Source: CAZJYI01 sp964550025
GTDB lineage: Bacteria > Verrucomicrobiota > Kiritimatiellia > UBA8416 > CAYOBW01
Assembly: GCA_964550025.1 (NCBI GenBank)
Contig: CAZJYI010000011.1
Coordinates: 1-64,000 of the forward strand
DNA: 64,000 nt
Reading direction: 5' to 3'
Part shown: piece by piece, positions 15,795 to 23,862 of the stretch
Layout: every line of letters begins with the position of its first letter
How positions within the stretch are numbered: the stretch's first letter is position 1
The notes under the pieces: model-generated
The model's database searches: none
Told to the model about the DNA's origin: nothing
Seen by the model: the letters and a program-made list of their open reading frames with translations, nothing else
Made by a program: the position numbers and the translations under genes

Positions 15795-16682
15795 ATGTCC
15801 GTGCCGAAAGCAAAACACCGGCTGCAGGAATTGGATGCTACCGAACGCAGGCGGACAGAGGAGGGGATGCACCATTCGTTGCTGCATGAGGAGACACAAC
15901 GCCACGTGGCGGAACTTGAACAGCGCGTCACCGAGCTCACGGCGGACCTGGCGGTTGCCAAGGAGAGGGCCGAAGAGGCGGACCGGCTCAAGTCGGCCTT
16001 CCTGGCGACAATGTCTCACGAACTGCGCACGCCGCTCAACTCGATCATCGGCTTCACGGGGGTCGTGCTGAAAGGGTTGCCGGGGCCGCTCAACGATGAA
16101 CAGAGGAAACAACTCGGAATGGTCCGTAACAGCGCGAGACATCTGCTGGCTCTCATCAACGATGTCCTGGATATTTCCAAGATCGAGGCGGGATTGCTGG
16201 AGATTGTCCGCGAAACATTTGACATGCGCGCCACCATCACGAAAGTGGTGGGCTTAGTGGCGCCGATGGCGAAGAAGAAGGGTTTGAAGTTGCTGGCGGA
16301 TGTGTCTCCGGATGTCGGTACCGCATTCGGCGATCGTCACCGGGTGGAACAGGTGCTCGTCAACCTCCTCAACAACGCCGTGAAGTTCACGGAGGAAGGT
16401 TCCGTGAACGTTCGGTGCGAGACGATCTGCGGGCGAGTGGTCACTCGTGTGGAGGACACCGGAATCGGGATCAAGCCAGAGCACATGGAACGACTGTTCG
16501 AGCCGTTTCTGCAGTTGGACATCGGCCTTGACCGTCAGCGCGAAGGCACCGGACTGGGGTTGGCGATCTGCAAGAAACTGACGGATCTGCTGGATGGCGA
16601 CATTGCCGTTGAGAGCAGGTGGGGCGCCGGCAGCACGTTTGCCTTCACAATCCCGGAACAGCAGGCGTCGCAAGGAATGTGA
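15795..16682 (+). CDS. Soluble sensor histidine kinase
   Basis: 295 residues from ATG 15795; the ribosome site is weak (GGGAACAACGG upstream). An N-terminal coiled-coil-like stretch of about 65 residues (LHEETQRHVAELEQRVTELT) leads into HisKA with the phospho-histidine in ATMSHELRTPLNSIIGF, near residue 75. The HATPase domain follows with LVNLLNNAVKFTEEG, EDTGIGI, LFEPFLQLD and GTGLGLAICKKL. There is no transmembrane segment and no recognisable sensor domain, so input probably comes from a partner via the coiled coil. No response regulator is adjacent. It converges on the small cysteine-protein gene at 16734. Confidence 0.9.
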   Translation: MSVPKAKHRLQELDATERRRTEEGMHHSLLHEETQRHVAELEQRVTELTADLAVAKERAEEADRLKSAFLATMSHELRTPLNSIIGFTGVVLKGLPGPLNDEQRKQLGMVRNSARHLLALINDVLDISKIEAGLLEIVRETFDMRATITKVVGLVAPMAKKKGLKLLADVSPDVGTAFGDRHRVEQVLVNLLNNAVKFTEEGSVNVRCETICGRVVTRVEDTGIGIKPEHMERLFEPFLQLDIGLDRQREGTGLGLAICKKLTDLLDGDIAVESRWGAGSTFAFTIPEQQASQGM

Positions 16683-16733
16683 AGGCAAAGGTCCTTGTTC
16701 CGTGGCTCTCCCCTCGCAGGTGCGGACGACCGC

Positions 16734-16913
16734 TCAGTCTTCGAGCGGCATGGGGTTGCACAGGTTCTTGTCGGCGTTGGCCACGCGGCCGCAATTGAAG
16801 CAGATGTACTTCGGTTCGCTCACAAGGGCCTTGATGTCGTCGAAACGTTCTTCGCTGACCAGGACGCAGAGATGTCCCGTATGTTCCTGCGGATCGCATG
16901 CTTTGTCTGCCAT
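16734..16913 (-). CDS. Small conserved cysteine-rich (zinc-ribbon-like) protein
   Basis: 59 residues from ATG 16913 behind GGGGAGAACAGCC. It has CDPQEHTGHLC near the start, then YICFNCGRVANADKNLCNP near the end: five Cys and one His arranged as C-x5-H-x3-C ... C-x2-C-x9-C. This could hold one zinc or an iron-sulfur cluster. I recall similar short proteins annotated as hypothetical in sulfate-reducing and other anaerobic bacteria, but cannot verify that here. No signal peptide is present. Its 5' side faces 200 bp with no gene, upstream of pgl's stop codon. Confidence 0.7.
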   Translation of the reverse strand: MADKACDPQEHTGHLCVLVSEERFDDIKALVSEPKYICFNCGRVANADKNLCNPMPLED

Positions 16914-17114
16914 GGCTGTTCTCCCCTTGCGCACGCAACTCAGGCGCGGCAGCTGAGTTGTCACAATCTGCACACAGGCTCTGTGTGTCCGCCTGGGATA
17001 GTACGATGCACACGGGCCTTCTGTCCACGCAATTGGTGCATGTGTGTACGTGTATGTACATGCAGATACTGTACTGCCTCGGTTGTGTGGCGTGCAACAG
17101 GAATTTGCGCCGTC

Positions 17115-17783
17115 TCACTCTGCGAACCAGGCTTCGACGTGGTCCTTGTCGTGCAGGGCGAGCCCGGCGGGAATGGACAGAGGATCGCGTTCGAGGCGGT
17201 CGAGGGCCTCTTCCTTTTCGCGCCCGGTAACGAGGAAGACGAGGCGTTCTGCGCGGTGCAGGACGTCGCGGGTCACCGAGATGCGGTCCGGGCCGTCCGG
17301 TCGCGAAACGGCGATGGCATGCCGCCCCGTGCCGCGTTCCACGTCCGCGGCAGAGAAGAGCGACGCGACGTGGCCGTCGGCCCCGAGTCCGAGGCAGGCA
17401 AGCGCCAGGCGCCCGCCGCGCCCGAAGAAGGACGCCAGCTCGGCGTCGTAGGCGGCAACGGCGTCCGCGAGCGGCAGCTCCGTGCGAACGCGCAGCACGC
17501 GCGATTCGGGGATGCCGCAGGCGGCGAGCATGTCGCGCATATTGCCGTAGTTGCTCTGCGGCGAATCCGCCGGCACGTAGCGCTCGTCGGTGAGCATGAC
17601 GTGCAGCCCGGCAGAGGCCTTCACCGGCTGCGCCGCGAGCCTGCGGTAGAGCCCCAGGGGCGTGCGGCCGCCGGTCAGCATGACGGCGCGGGGGTCGGGA
17701 GCATCAAGCGCGAGGTGTGTCTCCAGAAGCTCGATGGCGTCGGCCTCGAGCTGTTCGCGCGAATCAAACGGTATGATTTCCAC
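17115..17783 (-). CDS. pgl: 6-phosphogluconolactonase
   Basis: 222 residues. I start at GTG 17783 because GGGGAGG lies exactly five bases upstream; an ATG at 17807 would place this ribosome site inside the gene. The enzyme hydrolyses 6-phosphogluconolactone, step two of the oxidative pentose phosphate path. Motifs: MLTGGRTPLGLYRRLA (phosphate loop), MLTDERYVPADSPQSNYGNM and LACLGLGADGHVASLF, which carries the active-site histidine. It lies directly downstream of zwf on the same strand, 171 bp away across a heptamer array. Confidence 0.93.
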   Translation of the reverse strand: MEIIPFDSREQLEADAIELLETHLALDAPDPRAVMLTGGRTPLGLYRRLAAQPVKASAGLHVMLTDERYVPADSPQSNYGNMRDMLAACGIPESRVLRVRTELPLADAVAAYDAELASFFGRGGRLALACLGLGADGHVASLFSAADVERGTGRHAIAVSRPDGPDRISVTRDVLHRAERLVFLVTGREKEEALDRLERDPLSIPAGLALHDKDHVEAWFAE

Positions 17784-17820
17784 AGCTACCTCCCCAAGGC
17801 GGCCCATGGCCGCAACTGGA

Positions 17821-17890
17821 GTGATCAGTGATCAGTCACCAGTGATCAGTTCCCCACTGATTACCGATCACTGGTCACTGATTACTCACG
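17821..17890. repeat. Heptanucleotide array with internal inverted symmetry (zwf-pgl gap)
   Basis: Ten 7-mers based on GTGATCA, GTCACCA and ACTGATT. The left part (17830-17849) is nearly the reverse complement of 17863-17882 (18 of 20 positions), so the array can fold into a hairpin between zwf and pgl. Confidence 0.8.
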
Positions 17891-17954
17891 TTCGTTTTCA
17901 ACAGCTCGTGCCCCATTATCTGCGCATGACGCATAGAACTGATGGCGTCAGACT

Positions 17955-19427
17955 CTATGGCAGCGTCAGGCCGTATCGGCGGGCCAGCTCCGCGGCCGCC
18001 GCGGGTCCGGTGCTGCCGAACACGTAGGGTTGGGGGACGATGCGCTCTTCGTCCATCTGTTTCAGGGCCGGCGTGAAGACGTCCCACGCCGCTTCGAGCT
18101 CGTCGTCACGGATGAACAAGGTCTTCTCGCCGCGCACGACGTCGAGCAGCAGGCTCTCGTATGCATCGGGGATGATGGCGTCGGAGAAGGCCGAGGTGTA
18201 GCTCAGGTCCAGGTTCTTGACGTCCAGATCCATCCCCAGGCCGGGGACCTTGGTCACGATGCTGAAGTAGATGCCTTCCCGCGGTTGCACGCGGATCACC
18301 AATTCGTTCGGCGGCGGGCAGCCGTTATCCCCGCAGAACAGGTTGCCGGGGACGCCCCGGAAGTGCACGCGGATCTCGGTCATGCCCGCGTCCAACGCCT
18401 TTCCTGCCGTAATGAGAAAGGGCACGTCCCGCCACCGCTCGTTCCGGATCTGCAGGGCGGCGGCCGCAAAGGTGGGAGTACGCGATCCATCGGGAACAGT
18501 CGGGTCCTCGGTGTATCCCGGCAGGTACGTACTGCCCCGTGTCGTTCCGGCGTACTGACCGGCAACCATGTCCTCAATCCCAACGGGGGACACGCACCGC
18601 AGGACGCGGACCTTCTCGTCGCGAATGCTGTGGCCGTCCAGTCTCGCCGGGCGCTCCATGGCCAACAGGGCCATGATCTGGAGCAGATGGTTCTGCATTA
18701 CGTCACGAATGATGCCGTAGTTGTCGAAGTAGCCGCCCCTGCCTTCGACGCTGAGCTGTTCTTTCCACGAAACCTGGACGCCGCGGATGTGCTCACGGTT
18801 CCAGATGGGCTCGAAGATGAGATTGGCGAACCTGAGCACCATCAGGTTCTGAACGACTTCTTTGCCGAGGTAATGGTCAATCCGGTAGGTCTGGCCTTCG
18901 CGGAAAACCGTGCCCATCCGGCGCGTCAGCGTATCGGAGGACTCGCGGTCGCGGCCGAAGGGCTTCTCGATCACGACGCGCGACCAGGGGTCCGTGGAGC
19001 CGCAGCGCACGAGGCCGGCGCCGCCCACGGCCTGCGCCACGTCGAAAAACACGGAGGGAGGAACGGCCAGGTAGTACATGCGGTTGGCGTCACCGCCCGT
19101 CTCCACCTCCTGCAGCACCTGGAACAGGTCGAGGAACGCATCGCGCGATCCGTACTGCCCCGCCACGTACCGGCACTTCCCCAGAAACTCGTCCATGCGG
19201 TCGGTGCAGGATGAACCCGGGGCATAGCGGCAGGTCAGCTTCTCGGTGATCCTTGCCCTGAACGCATCATCCGTCATGGGCGTGCGCGCAAAACCCACAA
19301 CGTTAAACCGCTCGGGCAAGAGCCCCTGGCAATACAGCGAGAACAGAGCCGGGAAGATCTTGCGGCGAGCCAGGTCGCCGGAGGCGCCCACAACGATGAT
19401 AGTCAACTCTCTCTCTTTGTCTTTCAT
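17955..19427 (-). CDS. zwf: Glucose-6-phosphate 1-dehydrogenase
   Basis: 490 residues, normal length. It oxidises glucose 6-phosphate to the lactone with NADP, feeding Pgl encoded next. The cofactor loop VVGASGDLARRKIFPALF lies at about residues 12-29, VVIEKPFGRD near 150, and the active-site signature YRIDHYLGKE near 182. FEPIWNREHIRGVQVSWKE and the C-terminal DAYESLLLDVVRGEKTLF are family-typical. The start ATG has AGAGAGG upstream. Four heptamers ending in CGA (19462-19489) lie just upstream of the gene. Confidence 0.96.
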   Translation of the reverse strand: MKDKERELTIIVVGASGDLARRKIFPALFSLYCQGLLPERFNVVGFARTPMTDDAFRARITEKLTCRYAPGSSCTDRMDEFLGKCRYVAGQYGSRDAFLDLFQVLQEVETGGDANRMYYLAVPPSVFFDVAQAVGGAGLVRCGSTDPWSRVVIEKPFGRDRESSDTLTRRMGTVFREGQTYRIDHYLGKEVVQNLMVLRFANLIFEPIWNREHIRGVQVSWKEQLSVEGRGGYFDNYGIIRDVMQNHLLQIMALLAMERPARLDGHSIRDEKVRVLRCVSPVGIEDMVAGQYAGTTRGSTYLPGYTEDPTVPDGSRTPTFAAAALQIRNERWRDVPFLITAGKALDAGMTEIRVHFRGVPGNLFCGDNGCPPPNELVIRVQPREGIYFSIVTKVPGLGMDLDVKNLDLSYTSAFSDAIIPDAYESLLLDVVRGEKTLFIRDDELEAAWDVFTPALKQMDEERIVPQPYVFGSTGPAAAAELARRYGLTLP

Positions 19428-19461
19428 GCCGGCCTCTCTTTGGAGGTGTCATGGAACTGGA

Positions 19462-19489
19462 GACCCGAATACCGAAAATCGAAACCCGA
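19462..19489. repeat. Short heptamer run upstream of zwf
   Basis: Four 7-mers each ending CGA (GACCCGA, ATACCGA, AAATCGA, AACCCGA). The rest of the 294-bp gap to brnT contains no gene that I can see. Confidence 0.55.
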
Positions 19490-19663
19490 GACAATGCTAA
19501 ACCGCGGCTCGTTCACGTGTGCCCACGGTTCTCTCCCGGACACGGGCGCCCCGAGCACGCGGGCATGTCACCGTGGCGGACCCGGGCACCGGGCCGGAGG
19601 AGACAGTGGATCCATTCGAGGTCGACCGCGCGTATTCTTGAGACGATAGCTGGAGACGATAGA

Positions 19664-19693
19664 TTGATATCAGTGGTCGCATTGTGCTATTCT
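19664..19693 (+). promoter_or_regulatory. Candidate promoter of the brnT-brnA operon
   Basis: TTGATA (19664-19669), an 18-nt spacer and TATTCT (19688-19693), 28 nt before the brnT ATG. Confidence 0.4.
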
Positions 19694-19721
19694 CCGGACA
19701 TCATGTGGAGAGTGTCGTCCG

Positions 19722-20015
19722 ATGGTTCAGTATGATCTTGAGTGGGACCCGGAGAAAGCCCGACAAAATCGCCGGAAGCACCGCGTCAGTTTCGAGCAGG
19801 GCGCGACGGTGTTTCGCGATCCCAGGGCGGCATCTCTGTACGATGACGAGCACAGCGAGACGGAGGACCGGTGGATAACTTTGGGGCTCTCGGCCAGCGG
19901 CGGCCTGCTCGTCGTGCATCACACGTTCAAAGAGATTGGTGCAAACCACGTGCGAATACGGATATTCTCGTGTCGGAGGGCCACCCCGGACCAGATACGG
20001 CAGTATGGGGAGTAG
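19722..20015 (+). CDS. brnT: BrnT-type ribonuclease toxin (DUF497)
   Basis: 97 residues, the standard size. Family markers: YDLEWDPEKARQNRRKHRVS at the N-terminus (the WDPxKAxxNxxKHxVSF pattern), ATVFRDPRAASLYDDEHSE, a DRWITLG strand and the end RIRIFSCRRATPDQIRQYGE, matching the usual R-I-I-S-A-R-x-A-x-x-x-E-x-x-x-Y. BrnT folds like RelE nucleases and cleaves RNA until bound by its antitoxin. It is the first gene of the unit, with brnA three bases downstream, which is the normal BrnTA order. Confidence 0.92.
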   Translation: MVQYDLEWDPEKARQNRRKHRVSFEQGATVFRDPRAASLYDDEHSETEDRWITLGLSASGGLLVVHHTFKEIGANHVRIRIFSCRRATPDQIRQYGE

Positions 20016-20018
20016 ACC

Positions 20019-20219
20019 ATGAACAAGAAACACGACTTCACCAACGCAGAACGTGGCAAGTTTTACCGGCCGGCCGCGACGCTCAACATTCCGGTCTACC
20101 TTGATGACGAAGTCCGGGAGTTCGTCAGCGGCATTGCGGAACAGAAGCACTCTGACATCGGCCAGGTGGTCAACGACCTGCTCCGCTCGGACATGACCCT
20201 GGCGGAAGTGATACGGTGA
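20019..20219 (+). CDS. brnA: BrnA-like antitoxin (ribbon-helix-helix type)
   Basis: 66 residues. FTNAERGKFYRPAATLNIPV followed by YLDDEVREFVSG and VVNDLLRSDMTLAEVI is the pattern of antitoxins paired with DUF497 toxins: an N-terminal toxin-wrapping part and a C-terminal helix pair. Such antitoxins bind their toxin and repress their own promoter. The stop codon overlaps the GTG start of the next gene by four bases, extending the operon to a third gene. Confidence 0.88.
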   Translation: MNKKHDFTNAERGKFYRPAATLNIPVYLDDEVREFVSGIAEQKHSDIGQVVNDLLRSDMTLAEVIR

Positions 20220-20608
20220 GGGCACTTGCCCTATCGGCTACCCTGCTGGCGATCACGCTGCCGGGCTGCGCCCGGCGGGCGCAGCCGGGGAATCGTGACT
20301 GGTCGACCATCATTCGCATCGGCAATCTGCACGATGTTTGCGTCATAGGCGACACTGCCTTCATCGAGTTTGCCAGGAGGGGCGAGGAGTTCCTCGTCCG
20401 CTGGGACACATCCGAGCCAGACCAACCCTACATTGTCCTTCTGGACGACGAGGGAAACCTCGAAGTGCCGGAAGAGAGGTGTGTGCTCTCTGCGGAGCAA
20501 CGATTGCTGGTCAGGCAGGCGCTCCTGAAATGGCAGAGTGACTGCTCGTGGGCGCTCGCAGTCATTGATGACGAGATGTCAGCGCTGGAAGACTCGCTGC
20601 GGCATTGA
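20216..20608 (+). CDS. Small lipoprotein, third gene of the brnTA operon
   Basis: 130 residues from GTG 20216, overlapping the brnA stop (GTGA). A short signal peptide ends in the lipobox LPGC (cysteine near residue 18), followed by ARRAQPGNRDWSTIIRIGN. The mature part has strand-rich segments (VCVIGDTAFIEFARRGEEFL, YIVLLDDEGNLEVPEE) and a helical end (LRQALLKWQSDCSW-like). I recognise no family. Translational coupling to a toxin-antitoxin pair is unusual for an envelope lipoprotein. The lipobox cysteine codon lies inside a GC-rich palindrome (20261-20289). Confidence 0.65.
   Translation: MRALALSATLLAITLPGCARRAQPGNRDWSTIIRIGNLHDVCVIGDTAFIEFARRGEEFLVRWDTSEPDQPYIVLLDDEGNLEVPEERCVLSAEQRLLVRQALLKWQSDCSWALAVIDDEMSALEDSLRH
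20261..20289. repeat. GC-rich palindrome inside the lipoprotein signal region
   Basis: Arms 20261-20273 and 20277-20289 are complementary at 12 of 13 positions with a 3-nt loop. It encodes the GCARRAQPG stretch and would form a strong hairpin in the mRNA near the start of the gene. Confidence 0.7.
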
Positions 20609-20624
20609 TGCAGGTGGCGTGAGA

Positions 20625-20674
20625 TACCGGCTGGAAGTCGGCACCACCCATCACCGGCTGAAAGCCGGCGCTAC
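20625..20674. repeat. Two tandem ACCGGCTGaAAGcCGG-type hairpin units
   Basis: Two roughly 23-bp units (ACCGGCTGGAAGTCGGCACC and ACCGGCTGAAAGCCGGCGCT). In the second, CCGGCT/AGCCGG is a perfect 6-bp stem. The stop codon of the leftward FecR gene (20671-20673) lies within the second unit. Confidence 0.6.
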
Positions 20675-22155
20675 GGGTTCTGCCGCAACGTCGCGCCGAA
20701 GGCGCTGTAGACCGACGCGTCGCCGCCGTGGTGGACGTGGACCTGGCCGGAGGCCGCGGTGATGCTCCCCACGCCCGAGGGGGGGTAGTGGATCAGGCGT
20801 CCTTCAACATTCTGCCCCGTGACCGTGCTGATACCGAATATGTTGCCGCCGACCTCGAGGAGGTAGGTTCCCACGCCTTCGTCCAGCGCGCCGTTCAGTA
20901 TGCCGCTGTCGTCGATTCCGCCGCTGACGCCGAAGTTCAGCGAGTCACCATCGGAGTTGCTCATGTAGAACTGGCCATCCCACTGGGCAACACTGCCCTG
21001 GCCGACGAGGACGTTAAGCGAGCAGGAGCCCTGCAACGTCTTGTTAACCCCCGCGTGCTTGACCAGCGCCCCGGCCGTCCCGCTTCCCGAAAGATCGTAG
21101 CGCATCGCGCCGTTGGCGATGTCCTGGTACTCCGCTGCCGTCAGGAACGCGGCGTCGGTTGCGCGGTTGGCATAGTATTCCGTCCTGCCGTTTTCCCAGA
21201 TTGCCCATTCCCAGTCGTCGAACGGCGTACCGCCGTTGAGCACCAGTTTCGCCTCGGTCACCGTGATGTCGGGCGGCGGTTTGTCCGGGCCTGAGATTGT
21301 CGGGCTCCCCGGATCACTGGTGATTCCGCGCTCCCTGATGTCACCTTCGTCGGCCTGACGCTTGGTCTCGTCGCGCTCCGCGACCGCGCTGTCCACCTTG
21401 TCGCGGGCGTCGCGCGCCGATCCGCCCTGTCCCGCCCGGGCCTTGCCGTCTTCCTCCGGCGCCTTTCCGCCCTTCTCGGCCGGCACAAGCGTCGCACCAC
21501 GAATGAACTGCCTGGCCTCGTCCACGGCTATTGCCCGTTCCGTCAGGGCCATGCCTTCCCGAACCTGGATTGCCACGCCGGCCTTGGCTATGGTGAGTGC
21601 GCGCTCCAGTTCCCGGCGCCGTTCGTGCCTGAGCTCGCCTTCGGTGAGCGTTTTTCCGATGACGATGCGTTTCTTCGGTGGCAACTGGAGAATGTAGATC
21701 TCCTCCAGCGCTTCGCGCAGGCTGAAGCCCAGTTCACACCCCCGGATACCCACGGTCGCCAGCTTCGTCTGCGCTTTGAAACGCCCGGGATTCAGCTCGG
21801 TGATCGCCCCGGTCACAACGCGAAACAGCCCCGTGACCAGTTTGAGCGCACAGTTGCCCTTCTCTTTCTCCTTGGGGTCGTAGACGTACGCATCGATCGT
21901 CATGCGGCTGTTTTCGCCCTGGGCCACAACCGAATCGTCCGCGAACATGATCTGCAGTCTCGAGGCGGCCTTGGTCACAACGGTGTCGTTGGCGAAGACC
22001 GGCGATTTCATCTGCAGCGCTCTTGTCTGGCCGTTAGTGCCCGTGGCCGTCGCCGTTCCCGTCAGGGCAATAATCAGCCCGATCGATTCCGGTGCCGCGC
22101 ACGCCGACGCGGCGAGGCACGCGAGCAGCAGTGCCGTCAGAAGTCTTGCTTTCAT
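20671..22155 (-). CDS. Secreted FecR-domain protein
   Basis: 494 residues with a signal peptide (1-20, SACAAPE). Residues about 24-150 form a FecR-type domain: IGLIIALTGTATATGTNGQT, VFANDTVVTKAASRLQIMFA, VVAQGENSRMTIDAYVYDP and LFRVVTGAITELNPGRFKAQ, then TKLATVGIRGCELGF. A charged, probably disordered linker (about 215-290) leads to a C-terminal beta-rich domain that ends in repeated Gly/Ser strands. Free-standing exported FecR proteins are common in envelope assembly loci and are not classical anti-sigma factors. It is the second gene after the ankyrin/TPR/barrel gene, 18 bp apart, so the two probably work together at the cell surface. Confidence 0.88.
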   Translation of the reverse strand: MKARLLTALLLACLAASACAAPESIGLIIALTGTATATGTNGQTRALQMKSPVFANDTVVTKAASRLQIMFADDSVVAQGENSRMTIDAYVYDPKEKEKGNCALKLVTGLFRVVTGAITELNPGRFKAQTKLATVGIRGCELGFSLREALEEIYILQLPPKKRIVIGKTLTEGELRHERRRELERALTIAKAGVAIQVREGMALTERAIAVDEARQFIRGATLVPAEKGGKAPEEDGKARAGQGGSARDARDKVDSAVAERDETKRQADEGDIRERGITSDPGSPTISGPDKPPPDITVTEAKLVLNGGTPFDDWEWAIWENGRTEYYANRATDAAFLTAAEYQDIANGAMRYDLSGSGTAGALVKHAGVNKTLQGSCSLNVLVGQGSVAQWDGQFYMSNSDGDSLNFGVSGGIDDSGILNGALDEGVGTYLLEVGGNIFGISTVTGQNVEGRLIHYPPSGVGSITAASGQVHVHHGGDASVYSAFGATLRQNP

Positions 22156-22173
22156 GTCACGACCTCCCGATTC

Positions 22174-23691
22174 TCAGAATGTGCAGAACGTGCTCACCGT
22201 GGCCACGTTGCGTTCATACTCGTACAGCCCGAAAGAGGAATTGTTGTCCGTATACTGGTAGTTGAGGTTCAAGCCCCACTTGCCTGCCAGAGTCTTGTTG
22301 AGGCCCACGACGCACTGGAACTGCCCGTCCGAGCGCTTCTCGGAAGCCAGCAGCTCCCTTTCCCTGTAGCTACTCCAGGTATAGCGCGCACGGGAATACA
22401 GCAAGGTCTCCCACGGCAGAACCAGGTCGCCGCCGAGCTTCACCATTGCCCCGGAATGCGCATACACGTCGGCGTCGGCGAAGTTGTAGAACAGGGCGAC
22501 CCCGGCCTGGATGTTGTGGCCGGCGTTACCCAGAAAACGCCGCATTGTTTCGCCGAACAGAACGTAGGCGCCGTCGCGCGCGTCGAGGTCGACGTAGTCG
22601 CGGTACTCGAGGGTGGCCGCGGTCAGCCAGCTCAGCTTGCCGTTGCCCGGCGCATACAGCAACGAGGGGGCGGCACCATAGAGGTTGACGAGGGAATCGT
22701 GCCCGCTGGCAATGTGCGCCGCGGCCAGCGGGAGCCGCAGCAAGCTGACGGGGCCGCGCCGTTGCATCCCGAGTGTTCCCTGCAGAAACATGCTCTCGTG
22801 GTCGCGCGCGTCATCCAGCCAGTTCTGGTACCAGGAAGCTTCGGCCATGGCGCCCCATCCTCCGGGTTCGCCCGCGTCATACTCCCCCGCCAGCCCGACG
22901 TATCCGAAAAGGCCGTCATCCTTCATGGGGCGTGACCCTTCCGCCAGGGACAGGGCCGTGAAAGTCTGCGAGCCGAGCGTGAGGGGCTCGATGTTGATGA
23001 CGTCGGAATCGGGTCCGACGTTGACATTGTCGTCGTGCACGTATCCGGCATCGAGTCGCGCCGTGAAGCGCCATCGGCGTTTGGCCGCCTCGATCATTGC
23101 CAGCTGCGCCTCGATGTTTCGGCGGACGCCTTCGGGCGGGTTCTCGTCGAGGGCTTCGCGCAGCTCGCCGCCTGCCAGTGCCACCCGTCCCGCGGCCATG
23201 TGCGTGTGGGCCAGTTCGAGGCGGGCGCGGCTGTTGCCCGGGTCGATATCCAGGACCCGCTCGAACGCGAGGCCGGCCCGGGGATAGTCTTCGAGGGAAA
23301 GGCAAGTCAGGCCGTAGGCGAAGTTGATGCTCGCGTTGGCGGGATCGGAACGGAGCAGTCGTTTGAGCGTGTCGTGAGCCCGGGCAAGGCTGCCGTCGCG
23401 TTTGGCCAGGGCGCCCCTCTCCGTACGCGCGTCGAGAAAACCGTCCGTATAGGCGCAAGACGATCGCGTCAACAACACGAGCGCAACGTTCCCGTCGTCG
23501 CGGGCTACGGCAACTTGCAGCGGGGTGCGGCCGGTGTCGTCCCTGGCCAGGGCAAGGTTCGCGTTCGCCGCGAGTAGCTGCTGTACCTTCTGCGCGTCGC
23601 CGGACGATGCGGCATCATGTATCTCGCCGGCCTGCACGAGGGTTGCTGCCGCCAGAATCAGCGTAACGATGGGGGCACTTTGATATCGCAT
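22174..23691 (-). CDS. Ankyrin/TPR periplasmic domain fused to an outer-membrane barrel (SLAM-like layout)
   Basis: 505 residues with a signal peptide (1-21), from ATG 23691 behind AGGAGGTGA. One to two ankyrin units follow (IHDAASSGDAQKVQQLLAAN, DDTGRTPLQVAVARDD, about 23-75). TPR-like repeats are at about 90-205 (AHDTLKRLLRSDPANASINF, AGLAFERVLDIDPGNSRARL). The C-terminal half is a beta-barrel (WRFTARLDAGYVHDDNVNVG to the terminal YERNVATVSTFCTF, ending in Phe). TPR plus barrel matches surface lipoprotein assembly modifiers (DUF560), which export lipoproteins to the surface; the ankyrin cap is unusual. It pairs with the FecR gene downstream. Confidence 0.82.
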   Translation of the reverse strand: MRYQSAPIVTLILAAATLVQAGEIHDAASSGDAQKVQQLLAANANLALARDDTGRTPLQVAVARDDGNVALVLLTRSSCAYTDGFLDARTERGALAKRDGSLARAHDTLKRLLRSDPANASINFAYGLTCLSLEDYPRAGLAFERVLDIDPGNSRARLELAHTHMAAGRVALAGGELREALDENPPEGVRRNIEAQLAMIEAAKRRWRFTARLDAGYVHDDNVNVGPDSDVINIEPLTLGSQTFTALSLAEGSRPMKDDGLFGYVGLAGEYDAGEPGGWGAMAEASWYQNWLDDARDHESMFLQGTLGMQRRGPVSLLRLPLAAAHIASGHDSLVNLYGAAPSLLYAPGNGKLSWLTAATLEYRDYVDLDARDGAYVLFGETMRRFLGNAGHNIQAGVALFYNFADADVYAHSGAMVKLGGDLVLPWETLLYSRARYTWSSYRERELLASEKRSDGQFQCVVGLNKTLAGKWGLNLNYQYTDNNSSFGLYEYERNVATVSTFCTF

Positions 23692-23721
23692 CTCGTCGCA
23701 TCACCTCCTGTACTGCCAGAT

Positions 23722-23751
23722 ATGATACTCTGGCGGAGCATGGACGGTCAA
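23722..23751 (-). promoter_or_regulatory. Candidate leftward promoter of the barrel/FecR operon
   Basis: Read leftward: TTGACC (23746-23751), an 18-nt spacer and TATCAT (23722-23727). The -10 lies within an inverted repeat GCCAGA-N8-TCTGGC (23715-23734), and the -35 overlaps GTCAAA-N5-TTTGAC (23747-23763), both candidate operators. Confidence 0.5.
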
Positions 23752-23778
23752 ATATCGTTTGACGATGTCGAGATGTGC

Positions 23779-23808
23779 TTGAGCGTCCGCGTGCGGACGT
23801 AGTATGAT
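23779..23808 (+). promoter_or_regulatory. Candidate rightward promoter with a palindrome in the spacer
   Basis: TTGAGC (23779-23784), an 18-nt spacer and TATGAT (23803-23808), 55 nt before the beta-helix gene. The spacer contains the perfect inverted repeat CGTCCGC-GT-GCGGACG (23784-23799), a layout reminiscent of MerR-family operators. Confidence 0.5.
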
Positions 23809-23862
23809 ACGGATGTTCCCCGCACTGGCGGGAGCGATGAACAAGGCAAGGAGGAATGGATC

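Noticed and set aside
19408..19427. zwf 5' end as a copy of the 36909 hairpin arm
   Set aside because: About 15 bases match (CTCTCTTTGTCTTTC), but there is no inverted partner, and MKDKEREL is an ordinary start for this enzyme, so chance is as likely.
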